Part shown: piece after piece, positions 27,318 through 36,782 of the stretch
Layout of the letters: the number at the start of each line of letters is the position of its first letter
Position numbering within the stretch: the first letter of the stretch is position 1
Origin: DASCNA01 sp036011305
Lineage (GTDB): Bacteria > Verrucomicrobiota > Lentisphaeria > Victivallales > GWF2-38-69
Length of the DNA stretch: 64,000 nucleotides
Assembly: GCA_036011305.1 (NCBI GenBank)
Contig: DASCNA010000176.1
Location: 8,416-72,415, forward strand
Direction: 5' to 3'
Translations under genes and position numbers: made by a program
Notes under the pieces: model-generated
What the model saw: the letters and a program-made list of their open reading frames with translations, nothing else
Databases searched by the model: none
What the model was told of the DNA's origin: nothing

Positions 27318-30300
27318 TCATATGCATCAGAATTCAAAAATAGGGAATAAGGTAATATCCGCCTCGGCAGGAAGCGGTAAGACGTTTCAACTTGCTTTGA
27401 GGTATATTGGTTTGATTGTTAAAGGTGCTACGCCTGAAAAAATAATATGTCTTACATTTTCAAAAAAAGCAGCAGGAGAAATTTTTGACAAAATTATTCA
27501 AAGACTTCTAGACTGGTACAATAACGAAGACTGCATGTTAATGGAAGTAAAAATAGCAGATATCAATCCTTTATCAAAAGATGAAATTGTATCAATAATA
27601 AGTAAGCTGCTGGTTAAAATAAATAAACTGAATATTAGTACACTAGACAGCTTCTTTGTTAATATCCTGAGCAGTTTCCCATTTGAGTTTGGATTAAACG
27701 GTAATTTTCAAATTATTGATGAGTATGAACAGTATCTTACAAAACAGGAACTATTAAGAGACTTACTGTCATCAAACTCATCTGATCAGGAAAAACAGAT
27801 CATTTTTGAAGCTTTTAAGCAGGCAACTTTTGGCAGAGAAGAAAAAAGACCTTTCGACAAATTAAATGAATTTATTGATAAATATCATGACTGCTTCATA
27901 AATGATCCAAATCAGAGTCACTGGGGCAATAAAAATATCATCTGGAAAAATAAATCAATAATAAACAAACCGTCTCAATCATATCTGGATAATAATATTC
28001 TTGAGTTTAAAAAAAATCTTGAAATAAGAAATGATATAAAAACTGCACAGTTTGACAGATTAAATGAATTTCTCGGAGAAATCAGTGTTTTTTCCAGTCA
28101 ATATAAATTTACTGACAAAACCAATAGGTTTTTTGAAGAAAATATAATCTCTAAATTGAAGGAAATTAAATCAGGTTTGGCAATCATAACAGTTAATAGA
28201 GGAAAGTTAAAACTGGAGCCTAAAGAGTGCAAACCTCTACTGAATATTATTAACTCTATATTTTCACTAATATTTCATCAACTGCTTGAACAGACAAAGG
28301 GCATATATAAAACATTGAACCTATATGAAAACAGGTATGAAAATATAATAAGAAAAAATGGAAAACTGACATTCAATGATATTACTTATTTACTAAGCAA
28401 TACTAATGGCGACTATAAAATATCATCATACCTTAACAAGGAAAACAAACTTTATATAGAATATCGTCTAGATTCATCATATGATCATTGGATGCTTGAT
28501 GAATTTCAGGATACCAACATAGCACAGTGGAATATTATCAGCAACCTGATAGATGAAATATTAATGGATGATACTTTCAGCAGAAGCTTTTTTTATGTAG
28601 GAGATGTTAAACAGGCCATCTATGGCTGGAGAGGCGGAGATTATTATCTTTTCGATTATATTTACAATTTATATAAAGACAGGTTTACAGTACCAGAAAA
28701 ACTTTCAACATGCTATAGATCTAATGCACAGGTAATTGAAACTGTAAATAAGGTTTTTAATAATTTATCGAACATAGATAAACTGCCATATCAAACATTT
28801 GATATCTGGAAAAAAGGATGGACCACTCACTATCCGTCACCAAAAGAGAAAAATATCGGTTACACTTGTCTAATTAAATCGCCGTCAACTAAACCGAATA
28901 TCGATGATAAGAAACAGTATATACTGGATATTTTACAACAAATAGAACCAGTAAAAAGAAATTTAACTGTAGGTATATTGACTTATAAAAACGATACGGC
29001 TAAAAACATCGCAGAGTTTCTTCAGACAAATAATATTCAGGTAAGTTGCGAAGGTACCCATTCATTAACTGACAACCCTACAGTTGCATTGATTTTATCA
29101 CTTATTAAATCTATCACACATCCCGGTGATTTGTTCGCATGGGAGCATGTTCTCATGTCTCCCATTCATAACTATATACAGTCGAATTATAACTCACAGT
29201 CAATATTTATAGCAGATGAACTTAATTATATTTATGATAACAGTTTTGCCAAGTTTATAAGTAAATGGGTTAAAATCCTTTCTAAAATAATTAATTTGAA
29301 AGAGTTCGCATCTGTAAGAACCTCACAGCTGATTAACGCAGCAGAACAATTTGATAAAACAGGAAATAAAGATTCACTTGATTTTATTCAATTTATTAAC
29401 AAATATAAAATATCTTCTTCTGCACAAAACAGAAATATTCAGTTATTAACGATTTATAAATCAAAAGGTCTTGAGTACGATATTGTGATATTACCTGAAC
29501 TAAAAAATAAATCAATGAACAGAATATTAAATATCGGTGCACTTCAACAGAAAAAAGGCATGGATAATATGCCAGAGTGGACAACATATTTACCTAGACG
29601 TAAAATAACAGAAATTAATGATACCATCGATAATTTTGTAAAAGAGCTGGATTTTGAGCATTCTTACGAGAGTTTGTGCTGTCTCTATGTAGCAATGACG
29701 CGGGCAAAGAAAGCTTTATATATGATAGCAGAATCCGGCAGCAAAACAGGTGATTCGCTATATCAATCAGATCTGCTTATTAATACTTTAGGTACAACTC
29801 ATTCAATTAAAAACAGGCAACTGGCTCCAGTTTATGAATGTGGAAATCATCAATGGTTTACCAACTATATCCAAGAGGATAAAGTATCAGAATATGTTAA
29901 ATCCTGCTCTAAATTAAATTTTAAGCTGTTAGACACTTCCAGAACAGTAACCCCTTCGCAAGTTTTAGACAAAAAAATAAATATATCAGAAATACTGAAT
30001 ATTGGCACCGACTCATTTATTCAATCCGGAAACTGCATTCATTATTTATTTGAACAAATTACATGGTTAAACGATTATTGTTTTGATGAAGAAAAACTAT
30101 TCGAATTATTGAAAAGTCAATATTCAGAATCTATTACAAAAGAATCAATTAAGTTATTTAAAAATATAATTTCCGATAAAAATCTTTCAGAATTATTTAC
30201 TAAGCCAACACCTCAATCGGAAGTATGGATAGAAAAAGAATTTTCACTAATAGACAATAATAGATGGCTTAGTGGTAGATTTGACAGAGTGACAATAATT

Positions 30301-30504
30301 AAAAACAGCAGTAATCACATAGAAAAAGTTTATATTTTAGACTACAAACTAGGTACCTCAATGGATACCGGCAAATATAAAGTTTTATACGAAGAACAGT
30401 TAAATTTGTATGCATTTGCAATATCAAAAATACTAAAAATACCTTCTTCTAATATTGAAAAAAAAATATTACTGGTTAAAAGTTGTAATATACTTTATTT
30501 TTAA
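27310..30504 (+). CDS. addA: AddA-like UvrD-type helicase/nuclease
   Basis: This 1064-residue protein carries a full set of SF1A helicase motifs: SASAGSGKT (Walker A, Lys24), LTFSKKAA, DEFQDTN (Walker B), VGDVKQAIYGWRGG, STCYRSN, TIYKSKGLEYDIVILPE and YVAMTRAKKAL. A C-terminal nuclease has the GNCIHYLFEQ helix and a LDYKLG active-site strand near residue 1015. It is the ATP-driven partner of the AddB-like protein encoded just upstream, with overlapping genes that suggest translational coupling. The complex resects broken DNA ends for RecA loading. The length is a little below typical AddA (about 1200). Confidence 0.85.
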   Translation: MNDHMHQNSKIGNKVISASAGSGKTFQLALRYIGLIVKGATPEKIICLTFSKKAAGEIFDKIIQRLLDWYNNEDCMLMEVKIADINPLSKDEIVSIISKLLVKINKLNISTLDSFFVNILSSFPFEFGLNGNFQIIDEYEQYLTKQELLRDLLSSNSSDQEKQIIFEAFKQATFGREEKRPFDKLNEFIDKYHDCFINDPNQSHWGNKNIIWKNKSIINKPSQSYLDNNILEFKKNLEIRNDIKTAQFDRLNEFLGEISVFSSQYKFTDKTNRFFEENIISKLKEIKSGLAIITVNRGKLKLEPKECKPLLNIINSIFSLIFHQLLEQTKGIYKTLNLYENRYENIIRKNGKLTFNDITYLLSNTNGDYKISSYLNKENKLYIEYRLDSSYDHWMLDEFQDTNIAQWNIISNLIDEILMDDTFSRSFFYVGDVKQAIYGWRGGDYYLFDYIYNLYKDRFTVPEKLSTCYRSNAQVIETVNKVFNNLSNIDKLPYQTFDIWKKGWTTHYPSPKEKNIGYTCLIKSPSTKPNIDDKKQYILDILQQIEPVKRNLTVGILTYKNDTAKNIAEFLQTNNIQVSCEGTHSLTDNPTVALILSLIKSITHPGDLFAWEHVLMSPIHNYIQSNYNSQSIFIADELNYIYDNSFAKFISKWVKILSKIINLKEFASVRTSQLINAAEQFDKTGNKDSLDFIQFINKYKISSSAQNRNIQLLTIYKSKGLEYDIVILPELKNKSMNRILNIGALQQKKGMDNMPEWTTYLPRRKITEINDTIDNFVKELDFEHSYESLCCLYVAMTRAKKALYMIAESGSKTGDSLYQSDLLINTLGTTHSIKNRQLAPVYECGNHQWFTNYIQEDKVSEYVKSCSKLNFKLLDTSRTVTPSQVLDKKINISEILNIGTDSFIQSGNCIHYLFEQITWLNDYCFDEEKLFELLKSQYSESITKESIKLFKNIISDKNLSELFTKPTPQSEVWIEKEFSLIDNNRWLSGRFDRVTIIKNSSNHIEKVYILDYKLGTSMDTGKYKVLYEEQLNLYAFAISKILKIPSSNIEKKILLVKSCNILYF

Positions 30505-30531
30505 ATTGAATCTTATTTAAGGAAATCTAAA

Positions 30532-31527
30532 ATGAATATTTCCGTATTAGGTGACGGTGCCTGGGGAAGTGCTGTAGCAAACCTGCTTTATCAAAACAAG
30601 CAAAATGTAAAGCTGTGGGGCCCGTTTTCTGATTATATAGAAGAGATGAACAGAACAAGAATTAACTCCCGTTTTTTACCAAGCTACAGTTTTCCTGAAG
30701 AGATAGAATTAACATCTGATTTATCAGTAGCAGTAAAAAATGCCGATATATTAATTTTTGCACTGCCAACTCAGTATCAGCGTGAATTAATTATAAAATT
30801 AAAAAATCTGTATAAAAAAAATCAAATTATAATTAATATAGCCAAGGGTATTGAAAACGAAAGTTTAGAACGTCTGAGTGAATTGACTGCAGAGATTCTC
30901 GGTGATGTCAAATATGCTGTTCTATCAGGTCCAAGTCATGCAGAAGAAGTGATAAAAGGTTCACCTACAGCTGTAGTTGTCGGCTGTAAAGATGAAAAAA
31001 TCGGTAAAATCATCCAGTCTATATTTATCAATGATTTTTTCAGAGTCTACTATAGCAGTGATACTGTTGGAGTAGAGTTAGGCGGCGCTCTTAAAAATGT
31101 TTTTGCTATTGCAGCAGGCATTGCTGACGGAATGAAACTAGGTGATAATTCAAAAGCTGCTCTTGTGACTAGAAGTATTGCTGAAATGTCAAGACTCGGG
31201 AAAGCTCTTAACGGTAAGTATGAAACTTTTTCCGGTCTCAGCGGTATTGGTGATATGATAGTAACTTGTTTTAGTAAGCATAGCAGAAACAGACATGTTG
31301 GAGAAAAACTCGGACAAGGGTACACATTGGAACAAATACTGAAAGAAATGGGAATGGTCGTAGCCGAAGGTGTAAAAACTACAAAAAGTGCCTATAAACT
31401 GGCAGAAAAAATTAATATTGAAGTTCCGATTATTAATGAATTATATTCCACACTTTATGCTGATAAAACACCATATGACTGTATTAAAGATTTGATGAGT
31501 AGATCAGCTAAACCTGAAATATACTGA
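30532..31527 (+). CDS. gpsA: NAD(P)-dependent glycerol-3-phosphate dehydrogenase
   Basis: This 331-residue protein has the N-terminal Rossmann motif GDGAWGSAVANLL, the LSGPSHAEEV segment, the catalytic Lys in GGALKNVFAIAAGI, and a GLSGIGDMIVTC block in the C-terminal domain, all typical of GpsA. It reduces dihydroxyacetone phosphate to sn-glycerol 3-phosphate for phospholipid synthesis. TAAGGAAATCTAAA precedes the ATG. It follows the addBA-like genes with a 27-base gap and probably shares their transcript. It is followed by a strong AT-rich hairpin. Confidence 0.95.
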   Translation: MNISVLGDGAWGSAVANLLYQNKQNVKLWGPFSDYIEEMNRTRINSRFLPSYSFPEEIELTSDLSVAVKNADILIFALPTQYQRELIIKLKNLYKKNQIIINIAKGIENESLERLSELTAEILGDVKYAVLSGPSHAEEVIKGSPTAVVVGCKDEKIGKIIQSIFINDFFRVYYSSDTVGVELGGALKNVFAIAAGIADGMKLGDNSKAALVTRSIAEMSRLGKALNGKYETFSGLSGIGDMIVTCFSKHSRNRHVGEKLGQGYTLEQILKEMGMVVAEGVKTTKSAYKLAEKINIEVPIINELYSTLYADKTPYDCIKDLMSRSAKPEIY

Positions 31528-31545
31528 TATAATTTTCTTAACAAA

Positions 31546-31575
31546 ATATAAATAGTAATTGATTACTATTTATAT
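31546..31575 (+). terminator. long AT-rich hairpin downstream of gpsA
   Basis: Fourteen-base arms (31546-31559 and 31562-31575) are perfectly complementary around a two-base centre, 19 bases after the gpsA stop. No T run follows, so it may be a weak terminator or an RNA-stability hairpin rather than a classical terminator. The rest of the 232-base gap to the next gene is AT-rich with a direct repeat of TTCTTAATTTTT near 31617-31640. Confidence 0.45.
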
Positions 31576-31759
31576 CCTGACTTTGTATAGCTTTTTGGCA
31601 CTAAACAACCATTTATTCTTAATTTTTTATTCTTAATTTTTAATTATGAGTGTGAATTATCTGTTTTATAATTACAATTATCGATAAGATAGAGTTTTGC
31701 ATTTTATATACACATTATAGACAGTTTATATTTTTACAGTTCAAGGAGCAAATTCTGAA

Positions 31760-32848
31760 GTGACAAGGTCTTTTTCATATATTATATCATTATATATTTT
31801 TACTTTTTTATTCTTTAATATTCTAAATGCTTCAGATGAAAGATCGGATCATACATACAATTCAGCACAAAAAGAATTCAACAAAGGCAATTTCAAAATG
31901 GCGGCACAGGAGTTTAAGGCCGCGGAACTATATGCTGACAGTTATAATTTAAAAGCTAAAGCACTTAAAAAAGCTGCTCTTTCATATCGAAAAGCTGATA
32001 TAAAATTCGAAGAATTCAAATGTTTGACTAAGCTTATTGAAAATTATCCCGATCAGATTAATTTTAATCAAACAGTTAAACGGGAATATGAAATAGGCAA
32101 TGCTTACTATGATGGCTACAGAGAGCGCCCTTTTTCTTGGTTTCCATGGATAGAAAATGATAATAAAACAGAAGAAATTTACAATAAAATTTTAAAACAG
32201 TCCCCTTATGCAAAATTTATACCTACACTACTGTTAAAATTAGGAGTTTATTATTTAAATAATGATCAAACACAAAATGCAATAAATATATATAGAAAAG
32301 TAATAAATCAATATGGCAACTCTAAGGTTGCATATATAGCATATGTAGAATTGGCAAATATATATCTTCAATTATCAAAAACAGGAGATGGAGATGGATC
32401 CAATGCGAAATCTGCCAGACAGTTATTAAAAGATTTTATTGATAAATATCCAGATTCAAAAGAAATACCATGGGCAAAAACTTCTTTGGAAGAGACATAT
32501 CAATATCAGGCAGACGACTTATTAAAACTGGCTGAATATTATGACTCAATGGGTAATACTAAAGCATCAAAAAGATATATAAGAGAAATTTTAATAAACT
32601 ATCCGGAAACATCCTCTGTTAGAAAAGCAGAAATTTTACTGAATAAAATAGAACTGCCGATGTTTCCAAGAGATGTTCCGATGGAAAAGAAAAAAGAAAC
32701 TAAATATGCAGAATATAAATTTGAGGATTCACCAGCGGATGTTTTGGTTATTCCTCAAAACAGTTCAGGTAAATGGCTAAATCCTATTGACGATATCGGT
32801 CTGAAAAGAAATAAATTTTTAGAAAAAGAATTTAAAAATAAAATTTGA
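31760..32848 (+). CDS. BamD-like TPR outer-membrane assembly protein
   Basis: This 362-residue protein has an N-terminal hydrophobic signal (IISLYIFTFLFFNILNA) and then TPR-type repeats: YNSAQKEFNKGNFKMAAQEFKAAE, two repeats built around LLKLGVYYLNNDQTQNAINIYRKVI, and ADDLLKLAEYYDSMGNTKASKRYIREIL. This matches BamD-family TPR lipoproteins that help fold outer-membrane beta-barrels. There is no clear lipobox cysteine, so it may be soluble or anchored by the uncleaved signal, which is one difference from classical BamD. The start is GTG 31760 with AAGGAGC nine to ten bases upstream. It directly precedes the LptE-like gene, an arrangement that supports an envelope-biogenesis role. Confidence 0.7.
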   Translation: MTRSFSYIISLYIFTFLFFNILNASDERSDHTYNSAQKEFNKGNFKMAAQEFKAAELYADSYNLKAKALKKAALSYRKADIKFEEFKCLTKLIENYPDQINFNQTVKREYEIGNAYYDGYRERPFSWFPWIENDNKTEEIYNKILKQSPYAKFIPTLLLKLGVYYLNNDQTQNAINIYRKVINQYGNSKVAYIAYVELANIYLQLSKTGDGDGSNAKSARQLLKDFIDKYPDSKEIPWAKTSLEETYQYQADDLLKLAEYYDSMGNTKASKRYIREILINYPETSSVRKAEILLNKIELPMFPRDVPMEKKKETKYAEYKFEDSPADVLVIPQNSSGKWLNPIDDIGLKRNKFLEKEFKNKI

Positions 32849-32869
32849 TCTTAATTGAAGGAATTGACA

Positions 32870-33388
32870 GTGCTTAAAAATATTAAATTATGCTGTATTT
32901 TGTTATTTTTATCAGCAATTTTGTGCGGTTGCGGTTACAGCATGGGGAATCTAGGCAATCCGCAAATAAAAACCATTGCTATAGCTCCTATTAAAAATCA
33001 GACATATATACCTAATATGAGCGAAAAAATGAGAAAAGTACTGCATGATAGATTTCAATTTGACGGTTCTTACAAAGTTGTCAGTATGGACAGAGCAGAC
33101 TGCGTTCTTTACGGCAATATTAAGGCAATCGAAATGACAGCTTACTCTACAGGATACTCAAAGGAAGGTATTACATATATTACACAGGAATTTGGACTAA
33201 TTATACAATTTGAATTTACAATAGTAGTTCCTGGTCAAACTAAACCTCTACTTCCATCTACAGAGGTAGCCGGACAATCCATAATGCAGATGCCTACAGA
33301 TTACTATACTGCACAGCAAAATGCAATGGAACAGGCCTCATATCAAGTAGCAATAATGGTAGTTTCTGCTTCTACTGAAAACTGGTAA
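32870..33388 (+). CDS. lptE: LptE-like lipopolysaccharide-assembly lipoprotein
   Basis: This protein of 172 residues has a lipobox (ILCGCGYSMG, modified Cys at about 23) and the C-G-Y start typical of LptE/RlpB-family lipoproteins. It then has KTIAIAPIKNQTYIPNMSEKMRKVLHDRF, which matches the family's conserved strand-helix start. LptE plugs LptD in the outer membrane and helps insert lipopolysaccharide. GTG 32870 is chosen because GAAGGA is seven bases upstream. The alternative TTG 32855 has no such site. It lies 21 bases after the BamD-like gene and nine before ispF. The LptE call is by pattern, so confidence is moderate. Confidence 0.7.
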   Translation: MLKNIKLCCILLFLSAILCGCGYSMGNLGNPQIKTIAIAPIKNQTYIPNMSEKMRKVLHDRFQFDGSYKVVSMDRADCVLYGNIKAIEMTAYSTGYSKEGITYITQEFGLIIQFEFTIVVPGQTKPLLPSTEVAGQSIMQMPTDYYTAQQNAMEQASYQVAIMVVSASTENW

Positions 33389-33396
33389 TATTTTAA

Positions 33397-33882
33397 ATGG
33401 ATATAAGAATTGGACAAGGGTTTGATGCTCATAAGTTTATAAAAAATAGACCGCTAATACTGGGAGGTATCAGCATCCCTTATGAATTTGGTCTGGATGG
33501 ACATAGTGATGCTGATGTGCTGACTCATGCAGTAATAGACAGTCTTCTCGGGGCGCTTTCTATGGGAAATATTGGTACATGGTTTCCTGATAATGATCTA
33601 AAATATAAAAATGCCGACAGCATTCAACTGCTTGAAAAAGTTATATCAAGCAAAGAGTTAAAATCCTGGGAACTTATAAACCTGGACGGCACAATCATTG
33701 CTCAAAAGCCTAAATTACTTACCTATTTGCATCCTATACAAAAGAAACTTGCTACAGTATTAAAAACAGATGCAGATAATATTTCTATTAAACCTAAAAC
33801 GACAGAAGGTATGGGATTCTGCGGCAGGAAAGAAGGTATTGCTGTATTAGTGAATATTCTGTTATGTAAAATAGAACAATAA
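33397..33882 (+). CDS. ispF: 2-C-methyl-D-erythritol 2,4-cyclodiphosphate synthase
   Basis: This 161-residue protein has the metal-binding DAHKF near the N-terminus and GHSDADVLTHAVIDSLLGA, followed by GTWFPD and a C-terminal KPKTTEGMGFCGRKEGIAVL, the standard IspF blocks. It forms the cyclic diphosphate in the non-mevalonate isoprenoid route, with a Zn ion at the active site, as a homotrimer. It sits nine bases after the LptE-like gene and is followed closely by the flavoprotein gene, so it probably lies in an operon. ispD is not adjacent, so this is not the common ispDF pair. Confidence 0.95.
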   Translation: MDIRIGQGFDAHKFIKNRPLILGGISIPYEFGLDGHSDADVLTHAVIDSLLGALSMGNIGTWFPDNDLKYKNADSIQLLEKVISSKELKSWELINLDGTIIAQKPKLLTYLHPIQKKLATVLKTDADNISIKPKTTEGMGFCGRKEGIAVLVNILLCKIEQ

Positions 33883-33897
33883 CTTCAAAGGCAATTT

Positions 33898-34542
33898 ATG
33901 ACTAAGATAATAGGATTATGCGGCAGCCCCCGCAAAGGCGCCACTGAATATTTTTTACAATACGCTTTAGATTACATTAAAAAAATGGATAGCAGTATTG
34001 AAACTGATTTAATCTTATTAAGAGATAAAAACATTAAGTACTGCAACCACTGTTACAGATGCGGCGGCGATACAGAAAATCCAATTGATTACTGCATACA
34101 CGATGGTAATGATGATATGGACAGCCTTATTGAAAGGTTTATTGATGGGCATGGATATATAATCGCTTCTCCGGTATGCTATGCTAACATGTCAGGTAAA
34201 CTAAAAACTTTTATGGACAGAACAAAGACACGCTGTTTTGGTTTAAACAAAGGTTTCAGACATAAGTTCCGTGTTGGCGGAAGCATGGCAATAGGCGGAG
34301 TCAGACACGGCGGTCAGGAATCCACTTTAAGCTCTATTAACAATTTTCTTCTATCATACGGTTTTATGCTTACAAGCGGTGAAGCCTGTTCCGTGCAAGC
34401 TACAGGAAACTATCTTGGAGCTTCAATCTGGGTACAGGATTTAAAACCCCCATTTGAAGATGAAGTCGGCATTAAAAGAGTTGAAATGCTAGCCAAAAGA
34501 ATAGCTGAAACTTCAATAATGATATCAAAATTCAATGATTAA
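33898..34542 (+). CDS. NADPH-dependent FMN reductase / iron-sulfur flavoprotein type
   Basis: This 214-residue flavodoxin-fold protein has LCGSPRKGATEY for FMN phosphate binding, and SPVCYANMSGKLKTFMDRT, typical of the iron-sulfur flavoprotein family of anaerobes. A compact cysteine cluster (CNHCYRCGG...YC, spacing C-x2-C-x2-C-x10-C) could hold a [4Fe-4S] cluster, although the last spacing is longer than the usual five to seven. A role in low-potential electron transfer or oxygen and peroxide detoxification is known for relatives. The gene sits 15 bases after ispF with an AAAGGCA-like site. Confidence 0.8.
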   Translation: MTKIIGLCGSPRKGATEYFLQYALDYIKKMDSSIETDLILLRDKNIKYCNHCYRCGGDTENPIDYCIHDGNDDMDSLIERFIDGHGYIIASPVCYANMSGKLKTFMDRTKTRCFGLNKGFRHKFRVGGSMAIGGVRHGGQESTLSSINNFLLSYGFMLTSGEACSVQATGNYLGASIWVQDLKPPFEDEVGIKRVEMLAKRIAETSIMISKFND

Positions 34543-34743
34543 AATATTAGTCAAAGAACATAATTTAGACATTAAACAATAAGAATAAGCAAAGCTGGTT
34601 TTATGCATTCTAATTGATTAACATTTCATTATGTTTTATAATGAAAGATATCATTCTAACAAAAAAACTATTGTCTTTCAGGTAAATTATAAGCTTTCAA
34701 ACAAATAATACTTTTACTTACATATCAAAATTAAAGGAAAGAA

Positions 34744-36315
34744 ATGAAAAAATTAACAGTAACTTTTGTTCTTTTTCTTTTTATGACAGGATGCTCTAAA
34801 ATTGAAAATATTAAAACCATGTCAGATCATATAGATGATACAACTAACCCAAATGGAGTGAGTTATACTGATTATGATGACTATATAGACTATATTGATA
34901 CAGATGAGGAGAAACAAGAAAATAGGATAAAGACAAAAGAGTTAAGAAGAAAGCGGAAGAAAGCTGCATATGAAACAATGAAAGCATTGTTAGCACAGGG
35001 GAATGCCAATAAAGATAAAAAAATAAATAAAAACCTGCAGAAAAAAGCTTATGAAAGAACCTTAGAAGCACAAAAATCTATTAAAAAATATCAACAATCT
35101 GCAATCAAATATAATAACAGAAAATGGAAGGTAATTGCAGATAATGCACTACAGGCTCTTTATAAAGCAAAATATTTTCAAGAAGTAAACAATTTTAGAA
35201 ACGCTGAAGATAGATTAAAATTAACTCTGCTCTATTTAGTAAATAACCAGACGGCATTGTGGCTTTATCAGAAGAAGGGAAAACATGTCTTTCCAGATTA
35301 TCTAAAATGGGGAGAAACTTTGACCAAAAGCAGTAATAATATAGTAAATAATCCTGATTCTTTGGTTTTTTCAGGTGGTGGATCCAGAGGACCTGCTTAT
35401 GCCGGAATTCTGAAATATCTGCAGGAAAAAGGAAAACTAAAAAATGTTAAACGCTTTGTTGGAACATCATCAGGTTCTATAATGTGCACATTTATGAGTA
35501 TTGCGACCTATTATGATAATAACAGAGATAAAAAAAGTAAATCTTCTGTGGAAATAGTATATGAAATAGTTGAAGGAGCAAATTTTATTGATTTCATAGA
35601 TAACCCGAAATTGAAACAATCCATTATAGAACAAAAATTTACCCCCTTTACGGATGACCTATTTTCTTCAATTGCTTCAGTTTCAGAGAACATGGATAAT
35701 CAATATGCCCTTTGCAGTGGAAATAAAATACAAACCTTTTTTAAAAAATCACTGACCAAATTAGGTCTTAATGAAAATATTACTCTTGGAGAACTTTATA
35801 AGCTGACTGGAAATCATTTGGTTTTGGTTTCCTGCAGCTTGTCATATAGAAAAACAGCTTACTTTGATTATAAGACGGCACCAGATTTACCTGTAGTTGA
35901 CGCAATGAGAGCAAGTATGGCAATTCCGTTTGTTTTTAAACCGGTAAAATACAATAATGACTTTTTTATTGATGGCGGAACACAAAACAATTATCCAATA
36001 GAATATTTTGACTACGATAGTTTTGGAGATGATTCTAAAGCCGTTGTTTTAGGAATTATGCTCTTTTCTGAAAAAGAAGTACTTAGAACTCAATGGCAGG
36101 TTCTTAAAGGTACAGTTAGTTATATTAAAGCTGTAGCAAATTTGGCTATGTATAATACCGGTACTTCTCTTTATAAGAAAAACGTTGAACGAACCGTTTT
36201 TATCGATTGCGGTAGTGTTGATATTATGTCTTTTAATCAAACTAATGAACAAAAAATTAAACTTATGCAGGCTGGATATGATGCAATAGAAAAATATTAC
36301 AATATCAATAAATAA
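34744..36315 (+). CDS. patatin-like phospholipase lipoprotein
   Basis: This 523-residue protein has a lipobox (FMTGCSK, Cys about residue 17), then a charged, Lys- and Asp-rich region with coiled-coil character (about 45-120), a helical region, and a patatin domain from about residue 215. Patatin motifs are GGGSRGPAYAGIL (oxyanion loop), GTSSG (nucleophile Ser) and DGGTQNNYP (catalytic Asp). It would cleave acyl esters at the envelope or outside. Most bacterial patatins lack a lipoprotein signal, so the envelope location is notable. It has AAAGGAAAG before the ATG and a 200-base upstream gap with no gene. Confidence 0.85.
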   Translation: MKKLTVTFVLFLFMTGCSKIENIKTMSDHIDDTTNPNGVSYTDYDDYIDYIDTDEEKQENRIKTKELRRKRKKAAYETMKALLAQGNANKDKKINKNLQKKAYERTLEAQKSIKKYQQSAIKYNNRKWKVIADNALQALYKAKYFQEVNNFRNAEDRLKLTLLYLVNNQTALWLYQKKGKHVFPDYLKWGETLTKSSNNIVNNPDSLVFSGGGSRGPAYAGILKYLQEKGKLKNVKRFVGTSSGSIMCTFMSIATYYDNNRDKKSKSSVEIVYEIVEGANFIDFIDNPKLKQSIIEQKFTPFTDDLFSSIASVSENMDNQYALCSGNKIQTFFKKSLTKLGLNENITLGELYKLTGNHLVLVSCSLSYRKTAYFDYKTAPDLPVVDAMRASMAIPFVFKPVKYNNDFFIDGGTQNNYPIEYFDYDSFGDDSKAVVLGIMLFSEKEVLRTQWQVLKGTVSYIKAVANLAMYNTGTSLYKKNVERTVFIDCGSVDIMSFNQTNEQKIKLMQAGYDAIEKYYNINK

Positions 36316-36333
36316 CCGAAGAATTCTAAAAAA

Positions 36334-36723
36334 ATGAATGATAAATCTAGTTCTACAACACATTAGATTGATAAAAACACTAAAAAATCTCAATTAATAA
36401 ATAAGAAAATAGAAAAAGAACAAAAAAAACAGAAGAAATATCCTGGCATGTATTTTATCCTGAAATTTTATTCCTAACTCCTAGAATGGGATAATGTCTT
36501 TGGAATGAATTTTGGGATTCAGCTATCTTATGTTAATAATAATTATGGACTTGCTTTTGGTTTGCTCGTTTGTGGTGCAAAAAATATATACGGTGTTCAA
36601 ATAGGTGTTGTTAACAAAGCAAATAATGCTCATGGAATTCAATTTGGTTTGATTAACGTAATGTGGACTTCATGGATACCGTTTATGCCCTTTATTAACT
36701 TCTCATTAAATAATGATAAATAA
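36334..36723 (+). pseudogene. remnant of a GVQIG/GIQFGL-repeat surface protein
   Basis: The intact-looking 72-codon frame (36505-36723) reads glycine-rich beta-strand repeats (FGIQLSYVN, YGLAFGLLV, YGVQIGVVNKA, GIQFGLINV) like LA_2272-type surface-repeat proteins. In the same frame just upstream, after a TAA at 36475, codons continue into LLEWDNVFG, and before it KKYPGMYFILKFYS. An ATG at 36334 is in frame but runs into a TAG at 36364. This pattern of interrupted but in-frame coding sequence suggests a decayed gene, though the short distal frame could still be made on its own. No good ribosome-binding site precedes 36505. Confidence 0.5.
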
Positions 36724-36782
36724 TAGAAAAACAAGAATAAATAACTAAAAAAGATATCAATGTTTTCTCTATTAATAAACTA

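Noticed and set aside
24399..30504. A phage-defence island built on the helicase-nuclease pair
   Set aside because: The two proteins match the AddAB-type housekeeping repair complex, and the neighbours (pyk, gpsA) are core genes.
31546..31640. Small RNA gene in the gap after gpsA
   Set aside because: Only a hairpin and an AT-rich direct repeat are visible, with no clear promoter or conserved RNA structure.
34543..34743. tRNA or riboswitch in this or other intergenic gaps
   Set aside because: No cloverleaf with a TTCGA-type T-loop and CCA-proximal stem was found in this gap or the other gaps, and no conserved riboswitch core was recognised.
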